Source: Agaribacillus aureus (lineage in GTDB: Bacteria; Bacteroidota; Bacteroidia; Cytophagales; Cyclobacteriaceae). From it: DNA of 64,000 nt. Location: the NCBI GenBank assembly GCA_030442055.1, contig JAUJEB010000013.1, positions 62,001-126,000 on the forward strand. Direction: 5' to 3'. Position numbers and translations under genes: made by a program. How positions within the stretch are numbered: the stretch's first letter is position 1; each line of letters starts with the position of its first letter. Shown here piece after piece: positions 38,599-47,840 of this stretch. The notes under the pieces are model-generated. The model did no database searches. It was not told where the DNA came from and saw only the letters and a program-made list of their open reading frames with translations.

Positions 38599-41475
38599 CT
38601 AAAAGTCTAAAATGAAACTGGTGAGGTTGATATGATGGCCTAAATTGAGTTTTTTTCGCAGTCTATATCTGTTGGTTTCTACCGACCTGACCGAAATATT
38701 CAACAAATTAGCCACATCTTTGGAATTCATATTAAGTCGCAGGAAGGCACAGAGCCTCAACTCCTGTGGTGAGATGTCGGGGAACGTTTCCTTGAATCTT
38801 TTTGAAAAATCTCCGTGCACTTCATCAAAGTATACCTGGAACTGATCCCAATCTTTTTCGTTGCCGATATTGCGGTCTATGTTTTTGATGATCCTGGAAA
38901 TTTCGGTGCCGGAGCCTTGATCTTTTATCTTGCCTTTAATGGTCTTTAACTCAGACTTGATCTTTGTCATCAGTTCATTTTTTTGAATAATATTCATGGT
39001 GCTGGTTGCCAACTCCCTGGATTTATGCGCCAGCTCTGCTTTCATCTTTTCATTTTTAAGCTTTTCGATTGCCTCCCGCGATTTTTCAGATACCTCTTGC
39101 AATTGATTGTCCCTGAACGTAAGCTCCTTCTCCTGAGAAATAAAGATCTTTTCTTTTTCAGACCTGTGCCTCAGGCTTTGAATTCTAAAAAGACCTATAA
39201 GCAGTGAGAGAAAAAATACGAAGCCAAGGCTTTTAGACAATGTCGTTCTATACCATGGCGGATGAATAGTGATGTTTAATTGCTTCTCCGGTGATTCATG
39301 CCCCAGAATATTTTTTGCCTTGATCCGGAATATATATTCGCCTTCCTTAAGATTGGTATACTCCTTACTGGTTTGGCCGGACCATTCCGACCAACGTTCA
39401 TTAAGTCCCTCCAGCTTGTAGCTATAACTCACTTCACTGGAATAGTAGGGCGAGGTGTAGGATATTTTTAGAGAATTGTTCCTGAAAGGGATCTCAAAAG
39501 TTTTGCCGGCGTATTGCGCAAGTAAATAATATCCTGCCAGTAACGAATCTGAGCCGGTAATAAAGTGCAGCTTATCCAAATAAACTTCCGGCGTGCCAGA
39601 CTCCAGGCCACCAAGACTTGGATCAAAATGAATAAATCCTTCTTTAGCACCAAACAGTATATTTTTTTCATCCAGTACATTAATATTTGGAAAGTCATCG
39701 TTCAGGGATGTATGAATCTTTTGGAAAACCGAATGGTCCATAGAGTAAGATCCATCAAAACTTCTTCTTAAAACCCCGGTTAGGTCCTGGCCGGTAAAAT
39801 ACAAATTTCCGAGAACGTCTTCATCCATGCAGTATATCCTGTATTCATCCCCGAAGACCTTCTTAAGTGGCTCGTAGGGCAGTACGCGGTTGCTTACTTT
39901 ATCGTACCGGTAAACGCCTCTTTCAGCGGTAAAGAGGATCTCATCGTTGATTTTAAAAACGTTGATATAAATGTCCGATGGAAAACCCCTGGATTTACCA
40001 AAATGCTCTACTTTCAATACCCTCGTATAATTACTTGAAAGCTGCATGCGGTAAGCGCCTTTGTATCCATGGCTTACCCACAGCACGTTTTCTGATTCAA
40101 AAAGCATTAGCCTGGAAGACTCTTCAAAGCCCTCAATTTTTCCCAAAACCTTATATTTTCCCGCAGCTCCTTCAATCAAATATAATCCATCATAGGTTCC
40201 CCCCACCATGAGATCGTCACGATTTGGGACCGGCAAAAACATCCACCAGCCGTCTTTTTCCGAAACCGTTAATTCATGATTATCTTTCACCTGATAAGCG
40301 CCACTATGCGCTGCCAGGAAAAGATCGTTCCTCACCTTACTGATGGCATAGGTCTGACCGGTCACCTCCTCAATTAGGTGTGCCTGAGGCACGGTGCTTT
40401 TCAGGTGATTATTCATAGTAAAAAGCCCGTTTCTTGCACATAAATACAATAAACCCTGGTCTTGAAGCACGTTATATCCTGCCCCCTGCACACCGGTTTG
40501 TTCATTTAAGTAGGTGAAAGGGTCGGTTAACTCAATCCTCGCAATGCCATTATTAAGCCCCAACCAAAGATCACCTTCCCGGTCTTCACATACATTTAAA
40601 ATTGCACGGCTTTCAAGGCCCCTGCCTTTGCTAAAATAATGTACCAGTTCTCCGCTTTTATTAAGGATAATCAAACCATTGTTTCTTGTAGCAACAGCTA
40701 AGTCTCCATTTTTCAGCACCAGTAGCTGATCGGTTGTGTGTTCGCCTATCATGTCTATTTCCGTCTGCCACTTTGTGGTATTTCCCGTACCGTCCAGGTA
40801 ATACAGCCCCTGGTTTACCACCCCAACCAACCATTGATTATTGTAGCGAACAATGGAGGAAACCTCTTTATCCATAAAAAACTTCCCTCCCGGGATCATT
40901 TCCCAACGGCCGGCTTCAAATGCCACAAGGCCTTTGTCATAATCTGCTACCACATACCGGTCATTCATATTGAAGGAATAACTAAGATTTCCGGAATCTC
41001 TGATGACAAGGATGGTGTCGTTCTGGTAAAGAAATATATCTTTGAACGCCTGAAAAAAAACATTATCACCAATACAATGTATCCTCCAGATATCCTGAAA
41101 GTCTCTCTTTTTTTTAGGCAGCTTACCCACCAGGGAAACATACTCCAAAATACCATATTTGTTGGCCTTCAGATATCCCATCTCATTTTCCCCGCCAACA
41201 TACATCACCCCGTTATCCGACAGGTCTAAACTTCGGATCTTTTTTCCGTCAAAAACATCAATCATTTGCCAGGTGGTGCCATCGAATCTTAAAACTCCCT
41301 GGTTGTTGGCTGTGAAAATGTTTCCCAGGGTATCCTGATCGATCCACCAATTCTGCATACCGCCTTTATAATGCTGCGGATTAAAATTCTGAACCAATGG
41401 AAGGCCTTTAAACTGGGCTTTTGCAAAAAGTGGGATAATCAGTATCCAGATGAAATATAACTTAGGATTATTCAT
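38599..41475 (-). CDS. Membrane-spanning beta-propeller sensor with cytoplasmic LuxR-type DNA-binding domain
   Basis: 958 residues. A signal peptide (ends FAKAQ) precedes a long periplasmic region of two-component-regulator propeller blades (about 30-630; for example DREGDLWLGLNNGIARI) and a Y_Y_Y domain (about 650-740, YSYKLEGLNERWSEW, FRIKAKNILG). One membrane helix (about 748-768) leads to a coiled coil and a LuxR-like helix-turn-helix at about 900-958 (SPQELRLCAFLRLNM, VANLLNISVRSVETNRYRLRKKL). There is no histidine kinase or receiver domain, so signal sensed outside is passed straight to DNA. It lies directly upstream of the second SusCD operon and is its likely activator. Confidence 0.92.
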   Translation of the reverse strand: MNNPKLYFIWILIIPLFAKAQFKGLPLVQNFNPQHYKGGMQNWWIDQDTLGNIFTANNQGVLRFDGTTWQMIDVFDGKKIRSLDLSDNGVMYVGGENEMGYLKANKYGILEYVSLVGKLPKKKRDFQDIWRIHCIGDNVFFQAFKDIFLYQNDTILVIRDSGNLSYSFNMNDRYVVADYDKGLVAFEAGRWEMIPGGKFFMDKEVSSIVRYNNQWLVGVVNQGLYYLDGTGNTTKWQTEIDMIGEHTTDQLLVLKNGDLAVATRNNGLIILNKSGELVHYFSKGRGLESRAILNVCEDREGDLWLGLNNGIARIELTDPFTYLNEQTGVQGAGYNVLQDQGLLYLCARNGLFTMNNHLKSTVPQAHLIEEVTGQTYAISKVRNDLFLAAHSGAYQVKDNHELTVSEKDGWWMFLPVPNRDDLMVGGTYDGLYLIEGAAGKYKVLGKIEGFEESSRLMLFESENVLWVSHGYKGAYRMQLSSNYTRVLKVEHFGKSRGFPSDIYINVFKINDEILFTAERGVYRYDKVSNRVLPYEPLKKVFGDEYRIYCMDEDVLGNLYFTGQDLTGVLRRSFDGSYSMDHSVFQKIHTSLNDDFPNINVLDEKNILFGAKEGFIHFDPSLGGLESGTPEVYLDKLHFITGSDSLLAGYYLLAQYAGKTFEIPFRNNSLKISYTSPYYSSEVSYSYKLEGLNERWSEWSGQTSKEYTNLKEGEYIFRIKAKNILGHESPEKQLNITIHPPWYRTTLSKSLGFVFFLSLLIGLFRIQSLRHRSEKEKIFISQEKELTFRDNQLQEVSEKSREAIEKLKNEKMKAELAHKSRELATSTMNIIQKNELMTKIKSELKTIKGKIKDQGSGTEISRIIKNIDRNIGNEKDWDQFQVYFDEVHGDFSKRFKETFPDISPQELRLCAFLRLNMNSKDVANLLNISVRSVETNRYRLRKKLNLGHHINLTSFILDF

Positions 41476-41719
41476 AAATGTTCTGCTACCACAGCAATAA
41501 TTTCACATCTTAACCCTCCACCAAATCTCCCGGTCAACCTTTACCAATTCTAAAATACGCTGATCGAGAAATATAATCCACACACCGGTTAGAAAAATTT
41601 AACCATGAAAATCTGATGGCGGAAAGTGGTACCATATAATTATCAATAATTTCCCTGACATCTCCTTCCTCTCCCCTGGCAATCAGACAGGGGAGCAGGT
41701 TTGGGATAGCTAGCGATCA

Positions 41720-43312
41720 TCAATCTGCATAGGCAGGGTTGTATTGCCCTCTCGCATTAAACCCCTGAAAGTTTCTCATAGGAGAATACCGGGGATAACT
41801 ATCGAATATATCACTGCCAAACATCCGGGGATCTCCCTGTTTGGTTAGCTCCTGGTCAAGTTTATTTCGTAAGTCCGCACAGATGTCGCTGTATTCAGTG
41901 TTGCCGGAAAGGTCATACAAACATTCCGGATCATTTTGTATATCGAATAGCTGCGCCTCAGGTCTCTTTTCGAAGGCATTTTTAAACAGCCTGTTAACCG
42001 ATTCCTCGTGCTGGTGTTTCATCATAAAAGTCTTGGAAGGAGATCCATCAATGTCATGGTAACCGGGAAACAATGTCTTGAACCCTTCAGTTTGAGCTCT
42101 TTTATTATTTTCATCATTAGGAGGTACCGGATCGCCTACCGGCCAGCGTTCGGGTTTATAATTCTTCACATACAGATATTCTTTGGTCCGAATAGCCCTG
42201 GCAGGATAGCCCAAATTATCGGGCCTTGCATGTGTATGACGTTCCCGGCCGGTTAATACATAGTTTCTTTTAGACGTATTTTCACCGCCTTTTGAAAATA
42301 AAACCGGGACGATGCTTTGCCCCGTCATAACCGGCGCACTTTTTATCCCCGCTATTTCAAGGAAGGTTGGTGCCAGGTCAATCATACTCACAAGATCATC
42401 CACTTTTTTTGAGGATTTAATTTGATCTGGCCAGGAAATAGCCAGCGGGACATGGGTGCCGTATTCCTGCAAATTTGCCTTCGCATAAGGAAAAGGCATA
42501 CCATTGTCGGCAGTGACAACTACTACTGTATTGGCCAGCTCGCCTTTTTCCTCCAACAATTTTAACATTTTAAGGAGGTGGGCATCAAAATATTCTATCT
42601 CAAAAGCATAGTCAATGACATCATTCCGGGTGACGGAGTCATCAGGTAAAAACCCGGGCAATTGTACATTTTTAAATCGCTTTCCCGCTTTGGCGCCAGA
42701 GCCGGGTTCATAAACGCGGTGAGGCTCGTGACCGCCATACCAAAAAAAGAATGGTTTACCGGTAGCTCTTTTTTCCAGGAAGTGGGAAAAATTACCAAAA
42801 TAGTCTCTTTTGTTGATACCAGTGGAAGGAACAGTTGTCAATTCTTTCTCGTTGTATGCCGGACCAACCGGATTGCGATCCCAGCCTGCTATCTTCCAAT
42901 TTCCGGGTCCCCAGGCCTTGCCGGTATACCCTAATTGATAACCGGCATCTTCCAACATGTCGGTGAAGACGTTGAGTTTTTTCGGGAATGAGCTGGCATG
43001 GGTTCCAGCCTCTTCCAGTTGCCATATATTTTTTCCGGTTAAAATGGCCGCCCTTGAAGGGCTGCATTGCGGTGCCGCCACAAAGGCGTTGTTAAATAAG
43101 ACACCATCTTTGGCCACTTTGTCAAAGGCCGGCGTTTTGATTTCAGCAAACCCATAAGCGCCCGCGTGAGGAAATGATTGATCATCGGCAATAGCGAAGA
43201 GGATATTTGGTCTTTTAGGGAAGTTTGAGGCATTCTCAGGTGACTTGCAACCCATTACAGTGCCTGCCAATATCAACAAAAGCAAAGAGGTGCCTTTTAA
43301 TAATACTTTCAT
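41720..43312 (-). CDS. S1-family sulfatase lipoprotein
   Basis: 530 residues from the ATG at 43312, giving a lipobox VMGC. The family S1 core is intact: metal-binding Asp43/Asp44 in IADDQSFP, the catalytic motif CSPSRAAILTGK with Cys83, which needs conversion to formylglycine by a maturase not encoded here, and VTADNGMPFPY. It resembles heparan-N-sulfatase-like (SGSH-like) members, which in marine Bacteroidota remove sulfate from algal glycans. It sits between two membrane-bound LuxR-type regulators and near the GH86-like gene. The exact sulfate ester is unknown. Confidence 0.93.
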   Translation of the reverse strand: MKVLLKGTSLLLLILAGTVMGCKSPENASNFPKRPNILFAIADDQSFPHAGAYGFAEIKTPAFDKVAKDGVLFNNAFVAAPQCSPSRAAILTGKNIWQLEEAGTHASSFPKKLNVFTDMLEDAGYQLGYTGKAWGPGNWKIAGWDRNPVGPAYNEKELTTVPSTGINKRDYFGNFSHFLEKRATGKPFFFWYGGHEPHRVYEPGSGAKAGKRFKNVQLPGFLPDDSVTRNDVIDYAFEIEYFDAHLLKMLKLLEEKGELANTVVVVTADNGMPFPYAKANLQEYGTHVPLAISWPDQIKSSKKVDDLVSMIDLAPTFLEIAGIKSAPVMTGQSIVPVLFSKGGENTSKRNYVLTGRERHTHARPDNLGYPARAIRTKEYLYVKNYKPERWPVGDPVPPNDENNKRAQTEGFKTLFPGYHDIDGSPSKTFMMKHQHEESVNRLFKNAFEKRPEAQLFDIQNDPECLYDLSGNTEYSDICADLRNKLDQELTKQGDPRMFGSDIFDSYPRYSPMRNFQGFNARGQYNPAYAD

Positions 43313-43349
43313 ATATGCATGATACAATGAAAAGCGCTAATTGTCAATG

Positions 43350-45017
43350 TTACGCCGTTTGATGCTCCAAGCCGGCGATGAATTCTTCCAGGTTGGTACT
43401 TCTGTTAAGACCCAGCTTTTTTCTCAGCCGGTGGCGGGTTGTGTGCGCCGATTCGATAGATATACCCAGTAGCTTTGCCATTTCCTTGCAGGAAAAATTC
43501 AGCTTTATCAAGGCACATGTCCGCTGCTCTCCCTGGGAAAGGCCGGGAAATCTATTGTTTAAATGGATGTAGAAGCTCTCATTCACCGCGGTAAACCTGG
43601 CTTCAAATTCCTTCCAGTTTTTGGAAGTACTCATGCCGATGTTTTTGACTATTTTACCAATTTCCTGTGGATCTGGTCTGCGTTGCTGCCGGATCAGCTT
43701 CCTTTTTAAATCCAACAACAATTCTTCTCTTTCGATGGCCTGCAAAGCCGAGGCGGTCAACTCTTTGTTCTTAATCTCCAAAACCTCATTGGTCTTTTTA
43801 ATTTCAAGTTCCCGGTGTTTTTGCAACAAACGTTTTTCAGCTTTGTACGCTGACCTCAAATAGCGGTATAACAACGTACCTAATAACAATAAAAACAAAA
43901 TGGTCCCGGTCAGAATGATTGATTTCAGGTACCACACCCTATCCTCGTGCTCCAGCTTCGCCAGGCGTTGCTCTTTGATGAGGTTGTGCTGTTTTTCTTT
44001 TTCCCTTCGGTAATCATCCTTGATCTCCAGCAGGTATTTGTTGTCTTCGCTTCTGCTGCCAAAGTGTTTTTCGTTTAATATTTTAGATTCTTTGAGATTT
44101 TGATAAGCTTTGGCAAACTGGCCTTTTAAAATATAAAGGTTGGAAAGACTATCGTATATACCGGACTTGAGATCAAGATGGCTTTTGTACCTGTCAGTAT
44201 TTTCAAGCGCACGGAGATAGTACAACTCACTTAAAGAAAAATTGCCCAATGATTTGTAAATGTGTCCTAAAAAGGTATAATAAATAACCAGGTACGAGGG
44301 GTCATGTTTTCCGAATTTTTCTTCGAGTGGTAATAACAGATTAAGTGCTTCCTCATATTTTGTTTCCAGGTATAACACATATCCTGTTTCCGCATTGAAA
44401 TAGTTATCGCCCCGTCCTCGTGGTCTCACACCGGTTAATTCCTGTACCAGCCAGCAGCTGTCCAGATACCGCCGGCTCATATGTGTATTCATCTCCTTCC
44501 GGTACAAGGTAGCAAGCGCGTAGTAATTGTTAACCCGTATCTGCCTGTTTAACTCATCGCTAATGTCCAGTTGTTTATTTATACTTTGAGAAAGGTTAAA
44601 GTATCCGATCGCCTTTTCCTGCCTTTTGTAAATACTGTAAAGCCATCCCAATCCATTGTAAACCCAGGCTCTCGCCGCCTCATCCGCCATCTTATCTGCC
44701 AGCAGGAGCGCTTGCCAATAGCCATCGTATGACTGGCTGAAAAGGGCATTATTTGCGAAGAGATAAGATAAATTTATCAGGTCGCGAATGGCTTTGACAG
44801 TATCTCCCCGTTTGATATGGTAATTGTAACTCAGCTTAAAAAGCGACATCGAACTGTCCGGGTTTTGAAACTTAAGTCTGTTGGCCTCTTGCAGATATTT
44901 TGAAGACATCTGAAAGATTTCGGGGTTACCATTCTTGCTTTGGCTAAGACCTGTAATAGTTATCAAAAAAAATATCAGTATAAAAAACTGTCTAGTTAAA
45001 GTATTTCTCACTGTCAA
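43350..45017 (-). CDS. TPR sensor with membrane helix and cytoplasmic LuxR-type DNA-binding domain
   Basis: 555 residues, TTG start at 45017 (GTG at 45011 is also possible). A signal peptide (ends GLSQ) precedes TPR-like repeats (about 35-330), a membrane helix (about 364-385), a coiled coil and a helix-turn-helix at about 495-555 (LSQGEQRTCALIKLNFSCKEMAKLLGISIESAHTTRHRLRKKL). The part after the membrane helix, including a block with KIVKNIG and KNWKEFEARF, is clearly homologous to that of the propeller regulator at 38599-41475. No kinase or receiver domain. It is transcribed away from the GH86-like gene and lies 37 bases upstream of the sulfatase, so it probably controls one or both. Confidence 0.9.
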   Translation of the reverse strand: MTVRNTLTRQFFILIFFLITITGLSQSKNGNPEIFQMSSKYLQEANRLKFQNPDSSMSLFKLSYNYHIKRGDTVKAIRDLINLSYLFANNALFSQSYDGYWQALLLADKMADEAARAWVYNGLGWLYSIYKRQEKAIGYFNLSQSINKQLDISDELNRQIRVNNYYALATLYRKEMNTHMSRRYLDSCWLVQELTGVRPRGRGDNYFNAETGYVLYLETKYEEALNLLLPLEEKFGKHDPSYLVIYYTFLGHIYKSLGNFSLSELYYLRALENTDRYKSHLDLKSGIYDSLSNLYILKGQFAKAYQNLKESKILNEKHFGSRSEDNKYLLEIKDDYRREKEKQHNLIKEQRLAKLEHEDRVWYLKSIILTGTILFLLLLGTLLYRYLRSAYKAEKRLLQKHRELEIKKTNEVLEIKNKELTASALQAIEREELLLDLKRKLIRQQRRPDPQEIGKIVKNIGMSTSKNWKEFEARFTAVNESFYIHLNNRFPGLSQGEQRTCALIKLNFSCKEMAKLLGISIESAHTTRHRLRKKLGLNRSTNLEEFIAGLEHQTA

Positions 45018-45387
45018 GACATCTTTCTATTAAAAAATCCATAGTTACACCTTAATTTAAAAATATTCTCCCACATGTTCAGTTCTTTCATCAAGGATAT
45101 TTGCTCCTGTCAAGTTTTTATCAAGTCACTTTTTAAGGTAATCTGATTTTATAAAGTAATATTTGTCAACTGGCGCCAGCGAAATTTTCAATTTTTTGAT
45201 ATTAGCTAAACCTCTTACAATGACAAAACCTCACAAATCATGATGGACAAGGTGATGGTTTACGAACTTAAGGAAAGACCCTGGCGATCCTGTGGAACGA
45301 TTAGTAAATAATTATGGGGGCAGTATTTCAATGCAGTCTCTTATCTATTAAAAGTAAAATCTAACACAACGACTAAATTTATCCCCC
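45018..45387. other. Divergent promoter region between TPR/LuxR regulator and GH86-like gene
   Basis: 370 bases with no supported gene. The candidate -7 boxes GATATTTG (about 45099) and AATATTTG (about 45162) each miss one base of TAnnTTTG and I cannot pair them with a -33 box. A tiny open frame from 45240 (MMDKVMVYELKERPWRSC) ends after 21 residues; it may be chance. Binding sites for the regulator are expected here. Confidence 0.45.
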
Positions 45388-47589
45388 GTGAAAAATATTC
45401 AAATTCATAGCGGTCATTTTTTAAGTTTCCTGTTTTTCTTTTGTGGCTTAAGTGCATTTGGCCAAACGACCGTAGATATAAACCTGAATGTAAAACACAT
45501 TACAGGAGGCATTTCCGAATTTGACAGAAAGAAATTTATCACCATGCATGCTTCTCTCACGGAAGGAGAATGGGATAGCGACGCCCAAAGAGATGAGTTC
45601 CTCGAGTTGTACGACGTCTATCTGGGACGCAACAATGGTATCTATCCCTGGCAGTTAAATCAAATCAAAGAAGATTCCAACAAGCCTGGCTGGCCAAGCC
45701 TTGACGATATGACCACTCGGGGAACTACATCCAAAAATAACTACGCTGCCAAAACTGCTGTTCATAAACACGAGCATAGAAGTGACCTCATGATCGGTGG
45801 GCAACCTGTCATGTATCCCAACGGAGATCCTACCTCACCTTGTTGTGGAAATGCAGAACCCTGGGTAGTGGCCAACTACGAGGCACTGGCCGAGTACATG
45901 GCCAATCTGCTGACCACATTCTACGGTACCGGCGGTGTAACAGGGGAGCCCAAACCTACCTATATCGAGGTAATGAATGAACCATTTGTACATGCGTGGG
46001 AGATACCTACTACCAAAGCCAACATATCCGAATTACACAATGTGGTGGCCAATCGTATTCACGCATTGCACCCACAGGTAAAAGTTGGTGGTTATACGGC
46101 AGCGCACCCTGCTTTTGAGGCTGCTGATTTTAAGCACTGGGAAGATAACTGGAAGCTGTTTATGGATATCGCCGGAGAGAACATGGATTTCTTTTCTGTA
46201 CATATTTATGATTTCGCGCCCCCGGACAACCCGAATGACGAGAAACACAGAAGCGGCAGCAATGCCGAAGCCATCCTGGATATGATAGCGCACTACAGCC
46301 ACCTGAGTTTCGGGGAGGTAAAACCATTTGTGATCTCCGAGTACGGCTACTTTGCCCCCGGCCTGGATGGCACCCCTTACACCAAAACCAGGGATTGGGG
46401 TAACCTGAGGTCCTTTTCCACCATGATGTTGCAGTTTATGGAGAAGCCTGATATAATGGCTAAGACAGTACCCTTCATGATACTTAAAGCCAACTGGTGG
46501 AGCCATTCCTCCGGAAACAAATACCCATATCGCCTCATGCGTCAGCAAAAGGAGCTGGCCGGCGAAACCGGTGAAGCATGGGTATATACGGAGCTGATCA
46601 AATTTTACCAATTGTGGTCTGATGTAAAAGGTACCCGTGTTGATACCCGGCCGACAGATCTGGATATTCAGGCAGACGCCTATGTATCAGGGAAAAAAGC
46701 CTACGTCATTATCAACAACCTTCATTTCGAACCGCATACCGTACAACTCAAAGCGTTTGATGACCACGATAATCCTGTTGAAAAAATTGACATCAAACAC
46801 CTGCACCTGGTAGATGATCTGCCACTTTTAGAAACGACCCAACACAACGGCTCGCTTTCAGAAGTTACCATAGATGCCGAAGCCACCATGATTCTGGCTT
46901 ATACCTTTGCCAATGACATAACCGTTGATCAAACCTCCGATGAGCAGCGATTTTTCGCCGACAAGTATTACCAGCCCATTCTAGCAAATGCAGAAAATAC
47001 TTTTTCCATTAATGGGATTTCCAAAGGGTCCGCAGGAGAAGCTGTGATCAGGCTGGGGTTGGGAAGAGATCACACTAATTCTTTGCAACCGGTGGTAAAA
47101 TTTAACGATACCCCAATAGCCGTACCGTCAGATTGGAGAGGCTATGACCAGCACAACAGAGACCGCTTTTTCGGTGTTATTGAAATACCGGTTCCCTATG
47201 AACTGTTGCAGGAAAATAATACGCTATCTGTGAAATTCGATGATGCCGGGGGTCATATCAGCAGTGTCTCTATGCAAACCTTCAAGTTCAGCAAGAAGCT
47301 CCAGCGAACCGAAAATTCCGGTGCGGTATTGTCTGCTGGCAGGCCGGATCTGGATCTGCAAATAAAAGCATACCCCAACCCGGCAGGAAAAAAACTGACG
47401 CTAGCTTTACCAAAAAAAATAAATAACGCCACCCTGTATATCCAAGATCTGAAAGGGGTGACTTTGATAAAAAAAGAGGCAAAATCCGGTGCGAATACTA
47501 TTGACATAAACAATTTGGCCAGAGGCATGTACCTGGTATTGATTCAGACAGAACACCAATTGTTTACCCGCAAAATCAGGCTCGAATAA
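45388..47589 (+). CDS. T9SS-exported glycoside hydrolase, GH86-like (beta-agarase/porphyranase type)
   Basis: 733 residues, GTG start. A signal peptide (ends SAFGQ) is followed by a catalytic barrel with YIEVMNEPFVHAW, where Glu198 is the likely acid/base, and FVISEYGYF, where Glu318 is the likely nucleophile. The segment GGISEFDRKKFITMHAS resembles the start of GH86 enzymes, which cut agarose or porphyran. Beta-sandwich domains follow (about 430-640) and the last 75 residues (AYPNPAGKKLTLAL to the end) are a T9SS sorting domain, so the enzyme goes to the surface or medium. The adjacent sulfatase fits a sulfated galactan substrate. Catalytic-clan assignment is firm, the GH86 label less so. 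Confidence 0.75.
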   Translation: MKNIQIHSGHFLSFLFFFCGLSAFGQTTVDINLNVKHITGGISEFDRKKFITMHASLTEGEWDSDAQRDEFLELYDVYLGRNNGIYPWQLNQIKEDSNKPGWPSLDDMTTRGTTSKNNYAAKTAVHKHEHRSDLMIGGQPVMYPNGDPTSPCCGNAEPWVVANYEALAEYMANLLTTFYGTGGVTGEPKPTYIEVMNEPFVHAWEIPTTKANISELHNVVANRIHALHPQVKVGGYTAAHPAFEAADFKHWEDNWKLFMDIAGENMDFFSVHIYDFAPPDNPNDEKHRSGSNAEAILDMIAHYSHLSFGEVKPFVISEYGYFAPGLDGTPYTKTRDWGNLRSFSTMMLQFMEKPDIMAKTVPFMILKANWWSHSSGNKYPYRLMRQQKELAGETGEAWVYTELIKFYQLWSDVKGTRVDTRPTDLDIQADAYVSGKKAYVIINNLHFEPHTVQLKAFDDHDNPVEKIDIKHLHLVDDLPLLETTQHNGSLSEVTIDAEATMILAYTFANDITVDQTSDEQRFFADKYYQPILANAENTFSINGISKGSAGEAVIRLGLGRDHTNSLQPVVKFNDTPIAVPSDWRGYDQHNRDRFFGVIEIPVPYELLQENNTLSVKFDDAGGHISSVSMQTFKFSKKLQRTENSGAVLSAGRPDLDLQIKAYPNPAGKKLTLALPKKINNATLYIQDLKGVTLIKKEAKSGANTIDINNLARGMYLVLIQTEHQLFTRKIRLE

Positions 47590-47840
47590 AGATAATGGGT
47601 GAATAGAGATGATAATTGAATGGCTTTGGTGGTAAGGTGCGAAATTTTGTACTTTGTATTAGACAGGCTGAAGTCATTTATTATCCCTCTGACTTGTGAA
47701 ATTCAATATTAATGGTAATTTAGCTGTCCCCAATGAATTACCCTCCCCCATTGAGCTAACATTTTTTTAAAATCTCAGATACCCGCCCCTTGGCGCACAA
47801 GATGCTATGGGCCCACAGGGATGTATCTGGAGCCAAGATT

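Noticed and set aside
45088-45170. GATATTTG and AATATTTG as -7 promoter boxes
   Set aside because: Each lacks the first T of TAnnTTTG and no TTTG lies at the right distance upstream.
45240-45305. 21-residue frame in the divergent promoter region
   Set aside because: Too short to support and no recognisable family; kept only as a note in the intergenic entry.
46033-46611. 192-codon minus-strand frame inside the GH86-like gene
   Set aside because: Shadow of the hydrolase; no independent features.
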